A stretch of DNA of 64,000 bases from Hyperoplus lanceolatus (GCA_026929865.2 CM049396.1:39417001-39481000), one strand, 5' to 3'; shown: positions 21,563 to 33,493, numbered from the stretch's first letter. Made by a program: numbers and translations. The notes: a model not told the origin generated them from the letters alone.

Positions 21563-21808
21563 AAGGATTCATAATCCACCCACCCCATTCCTTACAACAC
21601 TTTTTTTTTCACTGTAATTGTGTCAGAGTTCATAGAGACACACTGAATTGCTTGTTGAACTGCGATCCTACCTATTTGTTGTGTTTTTTTTCTTTTTTTG
21701 GCCAAAACCATGATATTGCAATATACACTTTTTTTCATAAGCTTTTCTATATTTTTTCATGTGTCTAAATGAAAATATAGTGGATCAATCTTTCCAAAAA
21801 ATTCTTCA

Positions 21809-21916
21809 AGAGGTTGGATACGGCATGCAAGGCGATATTTCCCCCGTTGCTTGGCAAGGGAGGACGACGTGGATGAGGTGATGTGGCCAGATGCCAACAG
21901 GAGACAGGATCCATAG
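21809..21916 (+). pseudogene. CAGT7-family transposase C-terminus, copy 2
   Basis: A longer version of the same C-terminus: RGWIRHARRYFPRCLARED, then DVDEVMWPD and a TAG stop. It lies about 315 bp downstream of copy 1. The following ~150 bp of each copy are also similar, so the 3' end of the gene is tandemly duplicated. A six-residue deletion (ENIAC-type segment) distinguishes it. Confidence 0.65.
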
Positions 21917-23870
21917 CCTAAATGTCTTCCAATCATTCCCCTATAACACTTTGTTTTGTAGAACATTCTAGTGGTACCATTTCTTGTGTGTCTTTGTGTT
22001 TTTTTTTTACTTTTGCAAAAACCTGAAATGGCAAAATAAAATAAAAAATCTGAAGCATTTACATTTTGTTTTCATGTGCCTAGATCAACTGTAGTGGATC
22101 AATCTTTCACAAAAAATATGTATGAGACTTTAAAAGTCAAAAACCATCCAAAGTACTGAATACAGATGTGTTTTGCATAAAGCCCATCTGTGTGTTGTTG
22201 CTGCTAGGAAAGAGTCATTCAAAAGTGCATGTGTGTATTGTTTTGATGCTAAAAACAGTTTTTAATGGGATTAGGTTTTGTTTCAAGAGTTTCATGTTGT
22301 CGTATAAGTTAGAAGTTTATCTCTATGTGCTTTGTCCTATTCGGCCTGTGTGTTAAGTTTTGACACAGTGAGCCAAAGTCTTCAACATATGTGTAAGCAT
22401 TCGGCAAAAAAAAGGCAGGTGAACTTACCTGCTGCATTTTTATAGTGCTTGAACCTGATTGGTCTGTCTACAATTAAACAATCATGTGTTTGTGCATCTG
22501 ATGGCTGTGTTTACTGACTGGCTCATGTGTGTGATAATTTGACAGTCAGTGCTTTGGAATTGCAAGGAAGTGACATCATATATAAAAATACTGAGGAGCT
22601 AAATATTTTCAATTTGACATGAACAACACAAACAAACTTCACAGACAGTGCCTTCTGGTGTCGAGATATAACAAATGTGACAACCAACCCGTGTGACGTA
22701 TAACTCCTTTCTCCCCTACTTCTGTGTCTAATGTATACAAGTTTGTGTAATGTTTTACAAATCACTGTGTGTATTGTTTTGCAATAGGTGTTAGGCTGAC
22801 ATTGTGCTTAGAGTGGTGCACATCTGGGCCAATGTTTTGCTTCTTGAGTTTAGGGTTTTTATAAGTGTGTTATACTTTTTATTCTTAGTGTTCGTGCGAT
22901 CAGAAAAAACTGTAACACAGTGTGCATTACTGACATGCACCTGTGCAATTCAATTCATTTTGCCTCCAAATGTCACTCACAGCAAGAAAACTCTTCATAC
23001 AGGTCTCAAAACAAGCTCACTGGTGCAAAACACTGGCAACATGTTACAATGAAAAGCACACATTGACACACACACAACACACAGACCTACAAAACACTAA
23101 CAACAAGCAGTAAAACATAAAATATGAACTTTTGATATTTAAAATCTTTGAAGTATAAATTATCGGAGTGATATTTAAATAAAACACTTTCATTATAAAA
23201 TACTGTAAGAGTAACATATTTTCATTTGATGAATGTACCATATTGTTTAGGTAAAACAAGAGTGAATGAAAACAGAGCAATTTGATTTACAGTTTTTTTC
23301 GATCGCTAAACCACAGTGGGCACAACTGTAGCTCAATGTGCAAAACTCTAACTACATTCTGCACTACCAACAGTCATTGGAGCTGAACAGTTCACTTCAC
23401 CTGCAAAATAGTCTCAGTGCAGCAAACACTATGAACCAGCCTCATTGAGATAACACACACTGTCACTCAGAATATGCTCAGAGTATAAACACTAGCATCA
23501 AACCCCAATACATAAATTACAAACTTTTAATCTTTACAGTTTGAATAATTTGAGTTATTTAACACAAATTACGTAATATTTCCTTTGATGAAAGGGTGAA
23601 ATTCTTTCACATGAAATTGTTTATTTTATAACATACCAGTTTTTTTAGGAAAACAAAAATAAATGAAAATCAGAAGTTTGCTTCAACAGATACACATTTT
23701 GTATATTGTATTGAAAACATTTCCAAATGTAGTATTGATCTGTGTAAATATTCTATAATTGTAATACAGAAATCTATCCTGTAATGTTGTCATTTACTGT
23801 AAGGATGCAACTCTAAGCTGTTTGTTTGCTGGAAAATTCGTATTACAGATGCAACTTTAGATTTTTGCAG

Positions 23871-23952
23871 ATTGGGTTGCACTCTCAACCCTGCCTCTCT
23901 CAATGAGAGACCATGATTCACAACAGGGTCTATCAGTGTAGCCCTTACTGTA
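23871..23952 (-). pseudogene. CAGT7-family transposase helix-turn-helix fragment
   Basis: The minus strand reads TVRATLIDPVVNHGLSLREA, then GLRVQPNLQK, open throughout. This resembles the DNA-binding N-terminus of Tc1-type transposases (…HGLTMREAG.RVQPNL…). Related but more damaged fragments are at about 28975-29060, 29868-29945 and 30205-30300 on the plus strand. Confidence 0.65.
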
Positions 23953-24412
23953 TTTCATCAGACATTACAGCTATATGTCTTCCTCCACACATCCACACTC
24001 TCACTGCCACTCTTCTCCCTCCAACAACCTGTCTTCATTGGTCCATTTCCAAAAAAAAATATATTTTTGAGCTTTCCCTTTATACTGTATATACACTCAA
24101 CAAAAATATAAACGCACCACTTTTGTTTTGCTCCCATTTTTCATGAGATGGACTTAAATATCTAAAATTCATTCCAGATACACAATATTACCATTTCTCT
24201 CAAACATTGTTCACAAATCTGTCTAAATGTGTGATAGTGAGCACTTCTGCTTTGCTGAGATAATCCATCCCACCTCACAGGTGTGCAACATCAAGATGCT
24301 GATCTGACATCATGATTAGTGCACAGGTGTCCCTTAGACTGTCCACAATAAAAGGCCACTCTGAAATGTGCATTTTTTTTGCTTTATTGGGGGTCTGGGG
24401 ACTCAGAACCAG

Positions 24413-26544
24413 TCAGTATCTGGTGTGACCACCATTTGCCTCATGCAGTGCAACACATCTTCTTCGCATAGAGTATATCAGATTGTCAATTGTGGCCTGT
24501 GGAATGTTGGTCCACTCCTCTTCAATGGCTGTGCGAAGTTGCTGGATATTAGTGGGAAGTGGTGCACGCTGTCGTATACGCCGGTCAAGCACATCCCAAA
24601 CATGCTCAATGGGTGACATGTCCGGTGAGTATGCTGGCCATGCAAGAACTGGGACATTTTCAGCTTCCAAGAATTGTGTACAGATCCTTGCAACATGGGG
24701 TTGTGCATTATCTTGCTGAAACGTGAGGTGATGTTCATGGATGTATGGCACACCAATGGGCCTCAGGATCTCATCACAGTATCTCTGTGCATTCAAAATG
24801 CCATCAATAAAATGCACCTGTGTTATTCGTCCATAACAGACAGTGTTGGGAACGTTACTTTAAAAAAGTAATTAGTTATAGTTACTCACTACTTGTTCCA
24901 AAAAGTAACTGAGTTAGTAACTGAATTACTTTATAATAGAAGTAATTAGTTACCAGGGAAAGTAACTATTTGCGTTAGCCTACTGTAAAAAAAAAGTTGC
25001 TATATGTCAAAAAAATTGATTTTTCTGAGCAGTTTTCACAAGTCAGTTGAAATGAGTAGAACAAACAGGCAGGCCTACTTGTAGGCTACATAACCTTCAA
25101 TGTGTATTGCACATCAATAGACAGCAAGAGGTTTATCCTGCACTTCAAGTAGCCTATTTTGTTCTCAACAAAAGTAGTAGAGGAAACTGCTGAATGTACC
25201 GTGCTGATCTGCTATATCACTGGATTCACTTCAGGGGTGTCGGCTAAAACCACTATAGTAGCCTAAATAATAAAACACTACTTAAGGCCAAAAACGTCAG
25301 ACTATGAAGCATGAGACGATGAGAGGAGGAGTAAGGATTTATCCTATGTTTATTTCCTTCTTTAACATGCACAGCAGCATACAGATCCCAGGAAAAGAAC
25401 AGTAGCAATATTCGGCTTGTGATGACACGCTAAACAGCTGTTTCAACCGGCGAATCGCGGCCGTTTAATAACGTGCATAAATTATAACTTATAGAAATGG
25501 GAAAACTCCATGCACTTACTCACAAGGGCGATGCAAACAAACTCAGGGAGGGCACGTTTCGACCGTGGATTGATAGGTAATTACTGCGGCAAAGTGCAGG
25601 CTCACACAACAGAGAGAAAAAGAAAAAGAAACTTCACTAAACAGGCGCTCCGGCTGACTGACGTGACGGCGCTAACTGACAGTTATAATGTCATCCACAC
25701 TGAATAAAACACAACTTAAAACACACCGGTCTCCTCACTAGCAGTATGGAGCCAGGGGTGCGTTCGGATTACACAGTTTATTCAATCAATTCATAGTAAC
25801 GCACCGCATTTAACGTTCAGTAACGATAACGGCGTTGTAACGACGGAAAAAGTAATTAGTTAGATTACCCCGTTACTGAAAAAAGAACGGCGTTACCTAA
25901 CGCCGTTATTTTAAACGGCGTTATTCCCAACACTGATAACAGATGCCTGCCCATACCATAACCCCACCACCACCATGGGCCACTCGATCCACAACATTGA
26001 CATCAGCAAAGCGCTCACCCACACGACGCCACACACGCTGTCTGCCATCTACCCTGAACAATGTAAACAGAGATTCATCCGTGAAGAGAACACCTCTCCA
26101 ACGTGCCAGACGATATCGAATGTGAGCATTTACCCACTCAAGTCTGTTACGGCGACGAGCTGGAGTCAGGTCAAGACCCCGATGAGGACGACGAGCATGC
26201 AGTTGAGCTTCCCTGAGACGGTTTCTGACAGTTTGTGCAGAAATTGTTTGGTTATGCAAACCAATTGTTTCAGCAGCTGTCTCAGTGGCTGGTCTCAGAC
26301 GATCTTGGAGGTGAACCTGCTGGATGTGGAGGTCATGGGCTGGTGTGGTTACACGTGGTCTGCGGTTGTGAGGCCGGTTGGATGTACTGCCATATTCTCT
26401 GAAACGCCTTTGGAGACGGCTTATGGTGGAGAAGTGAACATTCAATGCACGAGCAACAGATCTGGTTGACATTCCTGCTGTCAGCATGCCAATTGCACGC
26501 TCCCTCAATGCTTGTGGCATCTCTGGCATTTTGCTGTGAGACAA
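24413..26544 (-). pseudogene. Tc1-type DD34E transposase, disrupted only by a hAT insertion
   Basis: The N-terminal part (26544 down to 25944) starts MSHSKMPEMPQALRERAIGM. It carries a paired-type helix-turn-helix (GMSTRSVARALNVHFSTISR), a GRPR-like basic region (NRRPRV), and the first catalytic Asp in LFTDESLF. The C-terminal part (24840 down to 24413) has the second Asp in QQDNAQPH and the Glu in SPDMSPIEHVWD, exactly 34 residues apart as in Tc1. Frame arithmetic shows that removing the 1095-bp hAT and one 8-bp TSD joins the two parts in frame with no stop, about 342 residues, a normal family length. As it stands the ORF stops in the hAT's first bases. Its role would be cut-and-paste transposition at TA. 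Confidence 0.9.
24841..25935. mobile_element. hAT-type MITE, ends CAGTGTTGGGAA
   Basis: Termini CAGTGTTGGGAACGTTAC and, at the right end, GGCGTTATTCCCAACACTG, with a perfect 8-bp TSD ATAACAGA (24833-24840, 25936-25943). Subterminal GTAAC/GTTAC motifs are repeated many times at both ends. It has no transposase. It inserted in the Tc1 transposase gene, so it is the younger of the two. Confidence 0.93.
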
Positions 26545-27175
26545 AACTGCACATTTCAGGGTGGCCTTTTATTGTGGACAGTCTAAGGCACACCTGTGCA
26601 CTAATCATGATGTCAGATCAGCATCTTGATGTGGCACACCTGTGAGGTGGGTTGGATTATCTCAGCAAAGCAGAAGTGCTCACTATCACACATTTAGACA
26701 GATTTGTAAACAATGTTTGAGAGAAATGGTAATATTGTGTATCTGGAATGAATTTTAGATCTTTAAGTCCATCACATGAAAAATGGGAGCACAAACAAAA
26801 GTGTTGCGTTTATATTTTTGTTGAGTGTATGTTCACTAACAAGTCTAAAACAAGACATCTTAGTGTTTCAGTTGAAATTGCAATCTGCAGTGTTTGAAAT
26901 GCATCATAGGCATTCATCCTGTTTTGAATGTGTGGTTTGCAGTTGTGGCAGTAGTGTGTTAGCATTTGAAAAAAAGGGCTGGAAATCCACAGTGTTGTGC
27001 AGGTTGTGGTTAAGCCATGAGATAGGTGTGTAGAGTTTTGAAAATTGTGTTTAAGCAATGAAAAACGAGCTAGAGTTTGGCCCGAATGAACCGCTGCTCT
27101 GCATACTGTTGTTAGAGTTTTGCACATGTCGCTCCAGTTGTGCCCACTGTGGTTTAGCAATCGAAAAAAACTGTA

Positions 27176-28051
27176 AAAAGTAAAACCACACGTGATCTGA
27201 GTTCATTCATTCATTGGACAGACATTGTGGGGTGGAGAGAAGCAGGAAGCACAAAGTGAAAACTGCGAAATATAAAACTGATACGATATGGGGTTAAAAA
27301 TAATAAATAAATAAATAGGCCTACATCTAGCCTATAAATAAAATAAAAAAACATAAAATTATTTTTGTTTCATATGGTTATAACATGTAGGCCTGTGTCA
27401 ATGTGTGGCTTGTAGCCGATGTGAAACATAATATTTACTGTATTTTTGCTGCTGGACGCGTGGCTCGCGAGGAATAGGCTCAAGCTGACACACAGCTGAT
27501 TTAGCCGTGTGTCAGCTCCAAACTGACACGGGGATAGTATTGACGGTCCCATAACATGGGAAGCAAAATAAAAACACTCACTTCATACAAAGCGTAGCGT
27601 GAACCTGTTGTCACTGTGTGATGGAGACGCTCCCCTCTCCTTCATCTGATCGCTGAACACATTCAGCATGTTTACGAGTCCTGTCTATCAAATGTAATAT
27701 ATTCGCTCGGGGCTCCCGGTCAAACCGCAACTAATCTTCCTAACAATGGCGACAACAAAACTTTCCCATAATGTGAAGCTGATGGCGATTTATTGAAAAA
27801 AAAAAAAGGCACAGTGCTTCCTGCAATTGGGTCGGATCGAGTCCGGACAAATTCACACCACAAACGAACTGCAGCAGAGTGCGTATGGAAGCGCATCGAG
27901 ACCACCTCTTCAGCTGGGTCTCAGAGCGTTTGTTTGGTCCGCCCCCGAGTGCGATTGCTGTATTCACACATGTCTGAAAGATGCACACCGAAGGCGGAAG
28001 TGCATCTGAGTTCGTTTCAACTGAACTAAACACGGCATGTGTGAATACACC
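27176..28051. other. Unassigned sequence ending in a CACACATG inverted repeat
   Basis: No coding signal. The right part contains TGTATTCACACATG (27959-27972) and its inverse (28036-28049), which could form a hairpin. GGGTGTATTCACACATG-type ends are common on fish MITEs, but I find no matching left end, so it may be a truncated MITE. Confidence 0.4.
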
Positions 28052-28347
28052 CTTAGTGTTTCAGTTGAAATTGCAATCCGCAGTGTTTGAAAGGCATTAA
28101 TTCTGTTTTGAATGTGTGGTTTACAGTTGTGGCAGCAGTGTGTTAGCATTTGAAAAAAGTGCTGGAAATCCAAAATGTTGTGCAGGCTGTGGTTAAGCCA
28201 TGAGATAGGTGTGTAGAGTTTTGAAAATTGTGTTTAAGCAATGAAAAACAAGCTACAGTTTTAACCGCTGCTCTGCATACTGTTGTTAGAGTTTTGCACT
28301 TGTTGTTCCAGTTGTGCCCACTGTGGTTTAGCAATCGTAAAAAACTG
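28052..28347 (-). mobile_element. CAGT7-family fragment E3, one arm
   Basis: Matches the right arm of E2 from TTAGTGTTTCAGTTGAAATTG to the terminus (…TAAAAAACTG then TA at 28348-28349). The opposite half is missing. A partial arm in the other orientation follows at 28352-28485, giving a small head-to-head palindrome. Confidence 0.75.
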
Positions 28348-28491
28348 TAAACACATTTTTCAAAACTCTACACACCTATCTCATGGCTTAACCACAGCCT
28401 GCACAACACTGTGGATTTCCAGCACTTTGTTCAAATGTTAACACACTGCTGTCACAACTGTAAACATCACATTCAAAACAGAATCGATTTA

Positions 28492-29631
28492 CAGTTTTTT
28501 TCAATTGCTAAACCACAGTGGGCACAACTGGAGCGACATGTGCAAAACTATAACAACAGTATGCAGAGCAGCGGTTCATTCGGGCCAAACTCTAGATCGT
28601 TTTTCATTGCTTAAACACAATTTCCAAAACTCTACACACCTATCTCATGGCTTAACCACAGCCTGCACAACACTGTGGATTTCCAGCACTTTTTTTCAAA
28701 CACCAACACACTACTGCTACAACTGTAAACCACACAATCAAAACAGAATGAATGCCTAGTGCATTTCAAACACTGCAGATTGCAATTTCAACTGAAACAC
28801 TAAGAAGGTGTCTTGTTTTAGACTTGTTAGTGAACATATACAGTATAAAGGGAAAGCTCAACAATATATATTTTTTTGTAAATGGACCAATGAAGACAGG
28901 TTGTTGGAGGGAGAAGAGTGGCAGTGAGAGTGTGGATGTGTGGAGGAAGACAGAGCTGTAATGTCTGATGAAATACAGTAAGGCTACACTGATAGACCCT
29001 GTTGTCAATTATGGTCTCTCATTGAGAGAGGCAGGGTTGAGAGTGCAACCCAATCTGCAAAAAAGTTGCATCTGTAATACGAATTTTCCAGCAAACAAAC
29101 AGCTTAGAGTTGCATCCTTACAGTAAATGACAACATTACAGGATAGATTTCTGTATTACAATTATAGAATATTTACACAGATAAATACTACATTTGGAAA
29201 TGTTTTCAATAATATATAGAAAATGTATATCAGTTGAAGCAAACTTCTGATTTTCATTTATTTTTTGTTTTCCTAAAAAAACTGGTATGTTATAAAATAA
29301 ACAATTTCATGTGAAAAAATTTCACCCTTTCATCAAAGGAAATATTACGTAATTTGTGTGAAATAACTCAAATTATTCAAACTGTAAAGATTAAAAGTTT
29401 GTAATTTATGTATTGGGATTTGATGCTAGTGTTTGTACTCTGAGCATATTCTGAGTGACAGTGTGTGTTATCTCAATGAGGCTGGTTCATAGTGTTTGCT
29501 GCACTGAACCTGTTTTGCAGGTGAAGTGAACTGTTCAGCTCCAGTGACTGTTGGTAGTGCAGACTGTAGTTAGAGTTTTGCACATTGAGCTACAGTTGTG
29601 CCCACTTTGGGTTAGCAATCGAAAAAAACTG
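28492..29631 (+). mobile_element. CAGT7-family element E4, complete internally deleted copy
   Basis: Starts CAGTTTTTTTCAATTGCTAAACC after TA and ends with the inverse before TA (29632-29633): 1140 bp. It is the reverse complement of E2 without the Tc1 insertion. It carries a frameshifted transposase N-terminus (about 28975-29060). It is the reference copy for this sub-family in the window. Confidence 0.88.
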
Positions 29632-29633
29632 TA

Positions 29634-30800
29634 AGCCTAGTGCATTTCAAAAACTTGCAGATTGAAATTTGAACTGAAACACTAAGAAGGTGACTTGTTT
29701 TAGACTTGTTATGGAACATACAGTATATACAGGGAAAACTCAAAAATATGTTTTTTTTTTAAAATGGACCAATGAATACAGGTTCAAGGGAGTAGAGTGG
29801 CATTCAGAGTGTGGATGCTTGGAGGAAGACCTAGAAGATATAGCGCTGTAATTTCTGATGAAATACAGTAAGGGTTATACTGATAACCTGTTACTGTTGT
29901 GAATCATGGTATCTCATTGACAGAGGCAGGGTTGAGGGTGAATGACAACATTACAGGAATTTATTTCTGTATTACAATTATAGAATATTTACACAGATAA
30001 ATACTAAATTTGGAAATTTTATCAGTAAAATATAAAAAATGTGTATCTATTGAAGCAAATCTCTGATTTTCATTTATTTTTGTTTACCTAAGAAACTGGT
30101 ATGTTACAAAATAAACAATTTCATGTGAAATAATTTCACTCTTTCCTCAAAGAAAATATAACATTATTTGTGTGAAGTTTGTAGAGCTGTAATGTCTGAT
30201 GAAATACAGTAAGGGCTACACTGAAAACCCTGTTGTGAATCATGGTCTCTCATTGAGAGAGGCAGGGTTGAGAGTGCAACCCAATCTGCAAAAAAGTTGC
30301 ATCTGTAATACGAATTTTCCAGCAATTAAACAGCTTAGAGTTGCATCCTTACAGTAAATGACAACATTACAGGAATTGATGTATTACAATTATGGAATAT
30401 TTACACAGATAAATACTACATTTGGAAATGTTTTCAATAAAATATACAAAATGTGTATCTATTGATGCAAACTTCTGATTTTCATTTCTTTTTGTTTTCC
30501 TAAAAAAACTGGTATGTTATAAAATAAACAATTTCATGTGAAATAATTTCACCCTTTCATCAAAGAAAATATTACTTAATTTGTGTGAAATAACTCAAAT
30601 TATTCAAACTGTAAAGATTAAAAGTTTGTATTTGTGTTTTCGGGTTTGATGCTAGTGTTTGTACTCTGAGCATGTTTTGAGTGACAGTGTGTGTTATCTC
30701 GATGAGGCTGGTTCATAGTGTTTGCTGCACTGAACCTGTTTTGCAGGTGAAGTGAACTGTTCAGCTCCAATGACTGTTGGTAGTGCAGACTGTAGTATAT
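29634..30800 (+). repeat. Tandem partial copies of the E4 interior
   Basis: Two further direct copies of the right part of E4 follow it without their own left ends: 29634-30180 and about 30181-30800. Each contains the AATACAGTAAGGG…GGCAGGGTTGAG block from the transposase N-terminus and the AT-rich segment ending in GTTTGCTGCACTGAACCTG. The second ends near GTAGTGCAGACTGTAG. Confidence 0.75.
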
Positions 30801-31255
30801 TTTGCGTAAAGCACATCCGTGTGCTGTTGCTGAAAGAGTAATTCAAATGGTTCATGTGTGTATCATCTTGATGCTAAAAACAGTTTTGAAAATTGTTTAG
30901 CTGAAATTCAATGAGTCATTTTAATTTACATATTAGTAATATTCTTGGTAATATTCTTCCACGATTTCAACACATTTCAATAAGGTAAATGTAGAATCCA
31001 ATATCTTGTTTTGAATGTGTTCCTAAGAGTTTTGAAAACAGTCTCTTAGCAATTGAACATTTTGCCAGAAATACACAGTGTTTTGCAGGTTGTTGTTTAT
31101 GAATGGGAAACGAGCTCTTGAGTTTTGGTAAATGTGGTTTCTGAATGCAAATGAATGAATGAAAAATTAACCACAGTTTTGAACACATGGACTTCTGTAG
31201 TGCACACTGTGTTAAGGGTTTTGCACATGTAGTTTCAGTTGTGCACAGCAACACA
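30801..31255. mobile_element. Degraded CAGT7-like subterminal sequence
   Basis: The block TTTTGCGTAAAGCACATCCGTG…GATGCTAAAAACAGTTTT resembles 22170-22262 in E1b. The end has TTTTGCACATG…CAGTTGTGCACA, as in the subterminal regions of this family. No clear terminus is left. Confidence 0.5.
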
Positions 31256-31451
31256 GGAACAGAGCATAACACTGTACTTGTGTGTTCGTGCTCAGTGGAC
31301 TGTCCGCTTTGATGATGGTCCTTTTAAAACACAAGATCTTTCCATCTTCAACAAATGACATGCTACTCTGAAGCACATTAAAAGCCAGTGTTTTGTTACC
31401 ACGCCTGTTGTTGTTTTCCACACTGGAGGGCTGCTGTTATGCATATGAGAT

Positions 31452-31456
<5 letters not shown>

Positions 31457-31544
<88 letters not shown>
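31457..31544. repeat. (TG)n then (GA)n microsatellite
   Basis: Long TG run (about 36 units) followed by a short GA run. ORFs reading Val-Cys or Thr-His repeats across it are artefacts. Confidence 0.95.
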
Positions 31545-32051
31545 CATGGGAAGCAATGAGTGGTGCTTAATGTGGTGGACAGTGATCAGTACCCCTCCTC
31601 TGCCAAGACTGCAGGCCATTCTCATTTACATTTCCCCCCGTTTTGTGGACAGAGCGGCAAGAAAATCTGCCACTGCTCTGAGCTTCCCGTCCCAAAGCAC
31701 CCACCACACTACTGCCGAGTGTGCCAGTATTTTGCACAGGTTACAGCCACTAAATGAGAGCCCTCATTCTCATGACTTATTCATGAGAGACTGAATTATG
31801 GCTGATAAACAAGAGAAATGTATGTATGACAAGCAAAACTAGGCATAAAGACTTGTGTTGTGTGAAAGCTGAGTAATGAGATGATTGAGGAAAGTGAGAG
31901 AGGGAGCCGTTCTGCAGCGTGAAAAAAACGTTGACTGACCTGGTCAAATACAGTTACATACTCCAGCATTGGGCTTTTGATGTGCTTGGTTCCCCTCTGT
32001 TCTAAACCAACACTAACAGAGAAAATATGTGTTTTTAGCTGCAGGCCAGTA

Positions 32052-32057
<6 letters not shown>

Positions 32058-32112
<55 letters not shown>
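32058..32112. repeat. (GA)n microsatellite with G-run
   Basis: GA run of about 22 units, then about 11 Gs. Confidence 0.95.
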
Positions 32113-32113
<1 letters not shown>

Positions 32114-32239
32114 AGTGGGATTGTGAAAACCCAGGCAGGGGTGCCATTCTGCTGGCCATAGTCTGGCTCTTCACATGTCCTCCTCCTGCACTCACAACAG
32201 CACCACACAGTGAGACAAAAGGTGAAGGGTAGGCAGGTC

Positions 32240-32286
<47 letters not shown>
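32240..32286. repeat. (CA)n microsatellite
   Basis: Uninterrupted CA run of about 22 units. Confidence 0.95.
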
Positions 32287-32288
<2 letters not shown>

Positions 32289-33351
32289 GCACAACACTTT
32301 TCTACCCCCCATTTTTCCCCATCCCCATCTCCCTCCTCATCTGCCACTCTCTTCACTTCAACCCCCTGCATCCTGCCCTCCACCACCAACCAACCTGCAT
32401 TAGTTCCCAAGCAAAGAGATGTGAAGGTTAACTGGCCTCTTATCCACCGCCGAAAACAACAACAAAAGGAACACGGAGCGATGGTGGCACTATAAAAGTA
32501 GTTCAAAAGACGTTGGCGCACATAAGCCTGCTGCCTATCTTGATCACAGAGGAGCGGTGACATGAGGGAAAATAGCACTTCAAATGATGCAACAAGACAG
32601 TGGCGAAAATGTGCGGGGAGTTTCTGCCAACTGTGATCACGCGTGAACAACAAAGACCCCTTGACATTTGAAATGGATGGTTTGTTTGAGCATAGATCAA
32701 TGCAGCAGGCAAAGGAGAAGAAAGCCATTGAGAAAGAAGGATGCAACATTTCTTTCTTCTTCTTCTTCTACTTTTTTTTGCCTGATATTTACCTGCTAAG
32801 CTAACATGTAATAACGGAATTTTGGGGATCACACTTCTTATTTTGACAGCAATTGCTCTCGAGGCTGGGAGGAGATCTACCCTAAGGGCATAAAACATCA
32901 TTAACATTATCATTGTTTGAATTCTCTCTCCCCCCTCCAACCTCCCTCCCTTTTCCGTTAATTCAAAGGAGTTGTATTTACATGATGGATCTACAGTATT
33001 GACTGAATAATTTCTATAGAGTGTGAATATGCAAATAGCTTTCCCAAACCTTAGAAAATACATACCCTATGTGCAATTATGTAAATTGTCTTTTGGTTAT
33101 TCATTCAGTTATTCACCCTTGTATTCGCTCATGCATTCATTTGGCATATTAGGGGAATGGAGGTGGTGCCCTGAAAGTGGCAGGCTCTCTCTCCACAGGC
33201 TCAGTGGACAGACAATGGACAGGGAGAAAATCCCCCTCTCCCGAGCGGTGCCGCAGGTTGACCCACTTCCCTGCACACTACAGCATATGGAGAGAGATAC
33301 AGTATATAAAGAGCTCTGCACACCGGTACACAACAGGGTTTGAGACCCACA

Positions 33352-33405
<54 letters not shown>

Positions 33406-33428
33406 GCACTGGCACGAGCCCTTGAACT

Positions 33429-33467
<39 letters not shown>

Positions 33468-33493
33468 GCACTGGCACAAGCCCCTGAACTCAA

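Larger units (their letters stand above)
17542..22912 (+). mobile_element. CAGT7-family element E1b with plus-strand transposase remnants
   Basis: The left end CAGTTTTTGCCTAATGCTTA follows TA (17540-17541). The right end is ...TGATCGCACG... reversed, finishing AAAAAACTG before TA (22913-22914). Transposase pieces on the plus strand are an N-terminal stub at 20204-20308 and two copies of the C-terminus at 21494 and 21809. The rest is occupied by a hAT MITE (17653), an RLE-type LINE 3' end (18747), a deleted Tc1 (20309) and a LINE 3' fragment (20990). The right terminus is diverged, so pairing of the two ends is tentative. Confidence 0.55.
24094..26827 (-). mobile_element. Tc1-like transposon with near-intact transposase, interrupted by a hAT MITE
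   Basis: The termini CACTCAACAAAAATATAAACGC and its inverse are bordered by TA. Inverted repeats extend for over 200 bp. Without the nested 1103 bp (hAT plus one TSD) the element is 1631 bp, the normal Tc1 size. It sits in E2; the equivalent empty site is at about 28848 in the sister copy (GAACATATACAGTATAAAG). Confidence 0.93.
23290..27173 (-). mobile_element. CAGT7-family element E2, internally deleted, split by a Tc1 element
   Basis: The left end CAGTTTTTTTCGATCGCTAAACCACAG and the right end, its inverse, are both bordered by TA (23288-23289, 27174-27175). Minus the Tc1 insertion (24094-26827) it is about 1.15 kb and matches, inverted, the uninterrupted copy at 28492-29631. On the minus strand (23952-23871) it keeps the transposase helix-turn-helix start RATLIDPVVNHGLSLREAG. 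The catalytic domain is absent. Confidence 0.85.

Noticed and set aside
31393-31794. ORFs of 130 or so codons across (TG)n/(CA)n tracts (also 32192-32749, 33177-33584, 39102-39418, 56835-57224)
   Set aside because: They consist largely of Val-Cys or Thr-His repeats read through microsatellites, with no domain outside the repeat.
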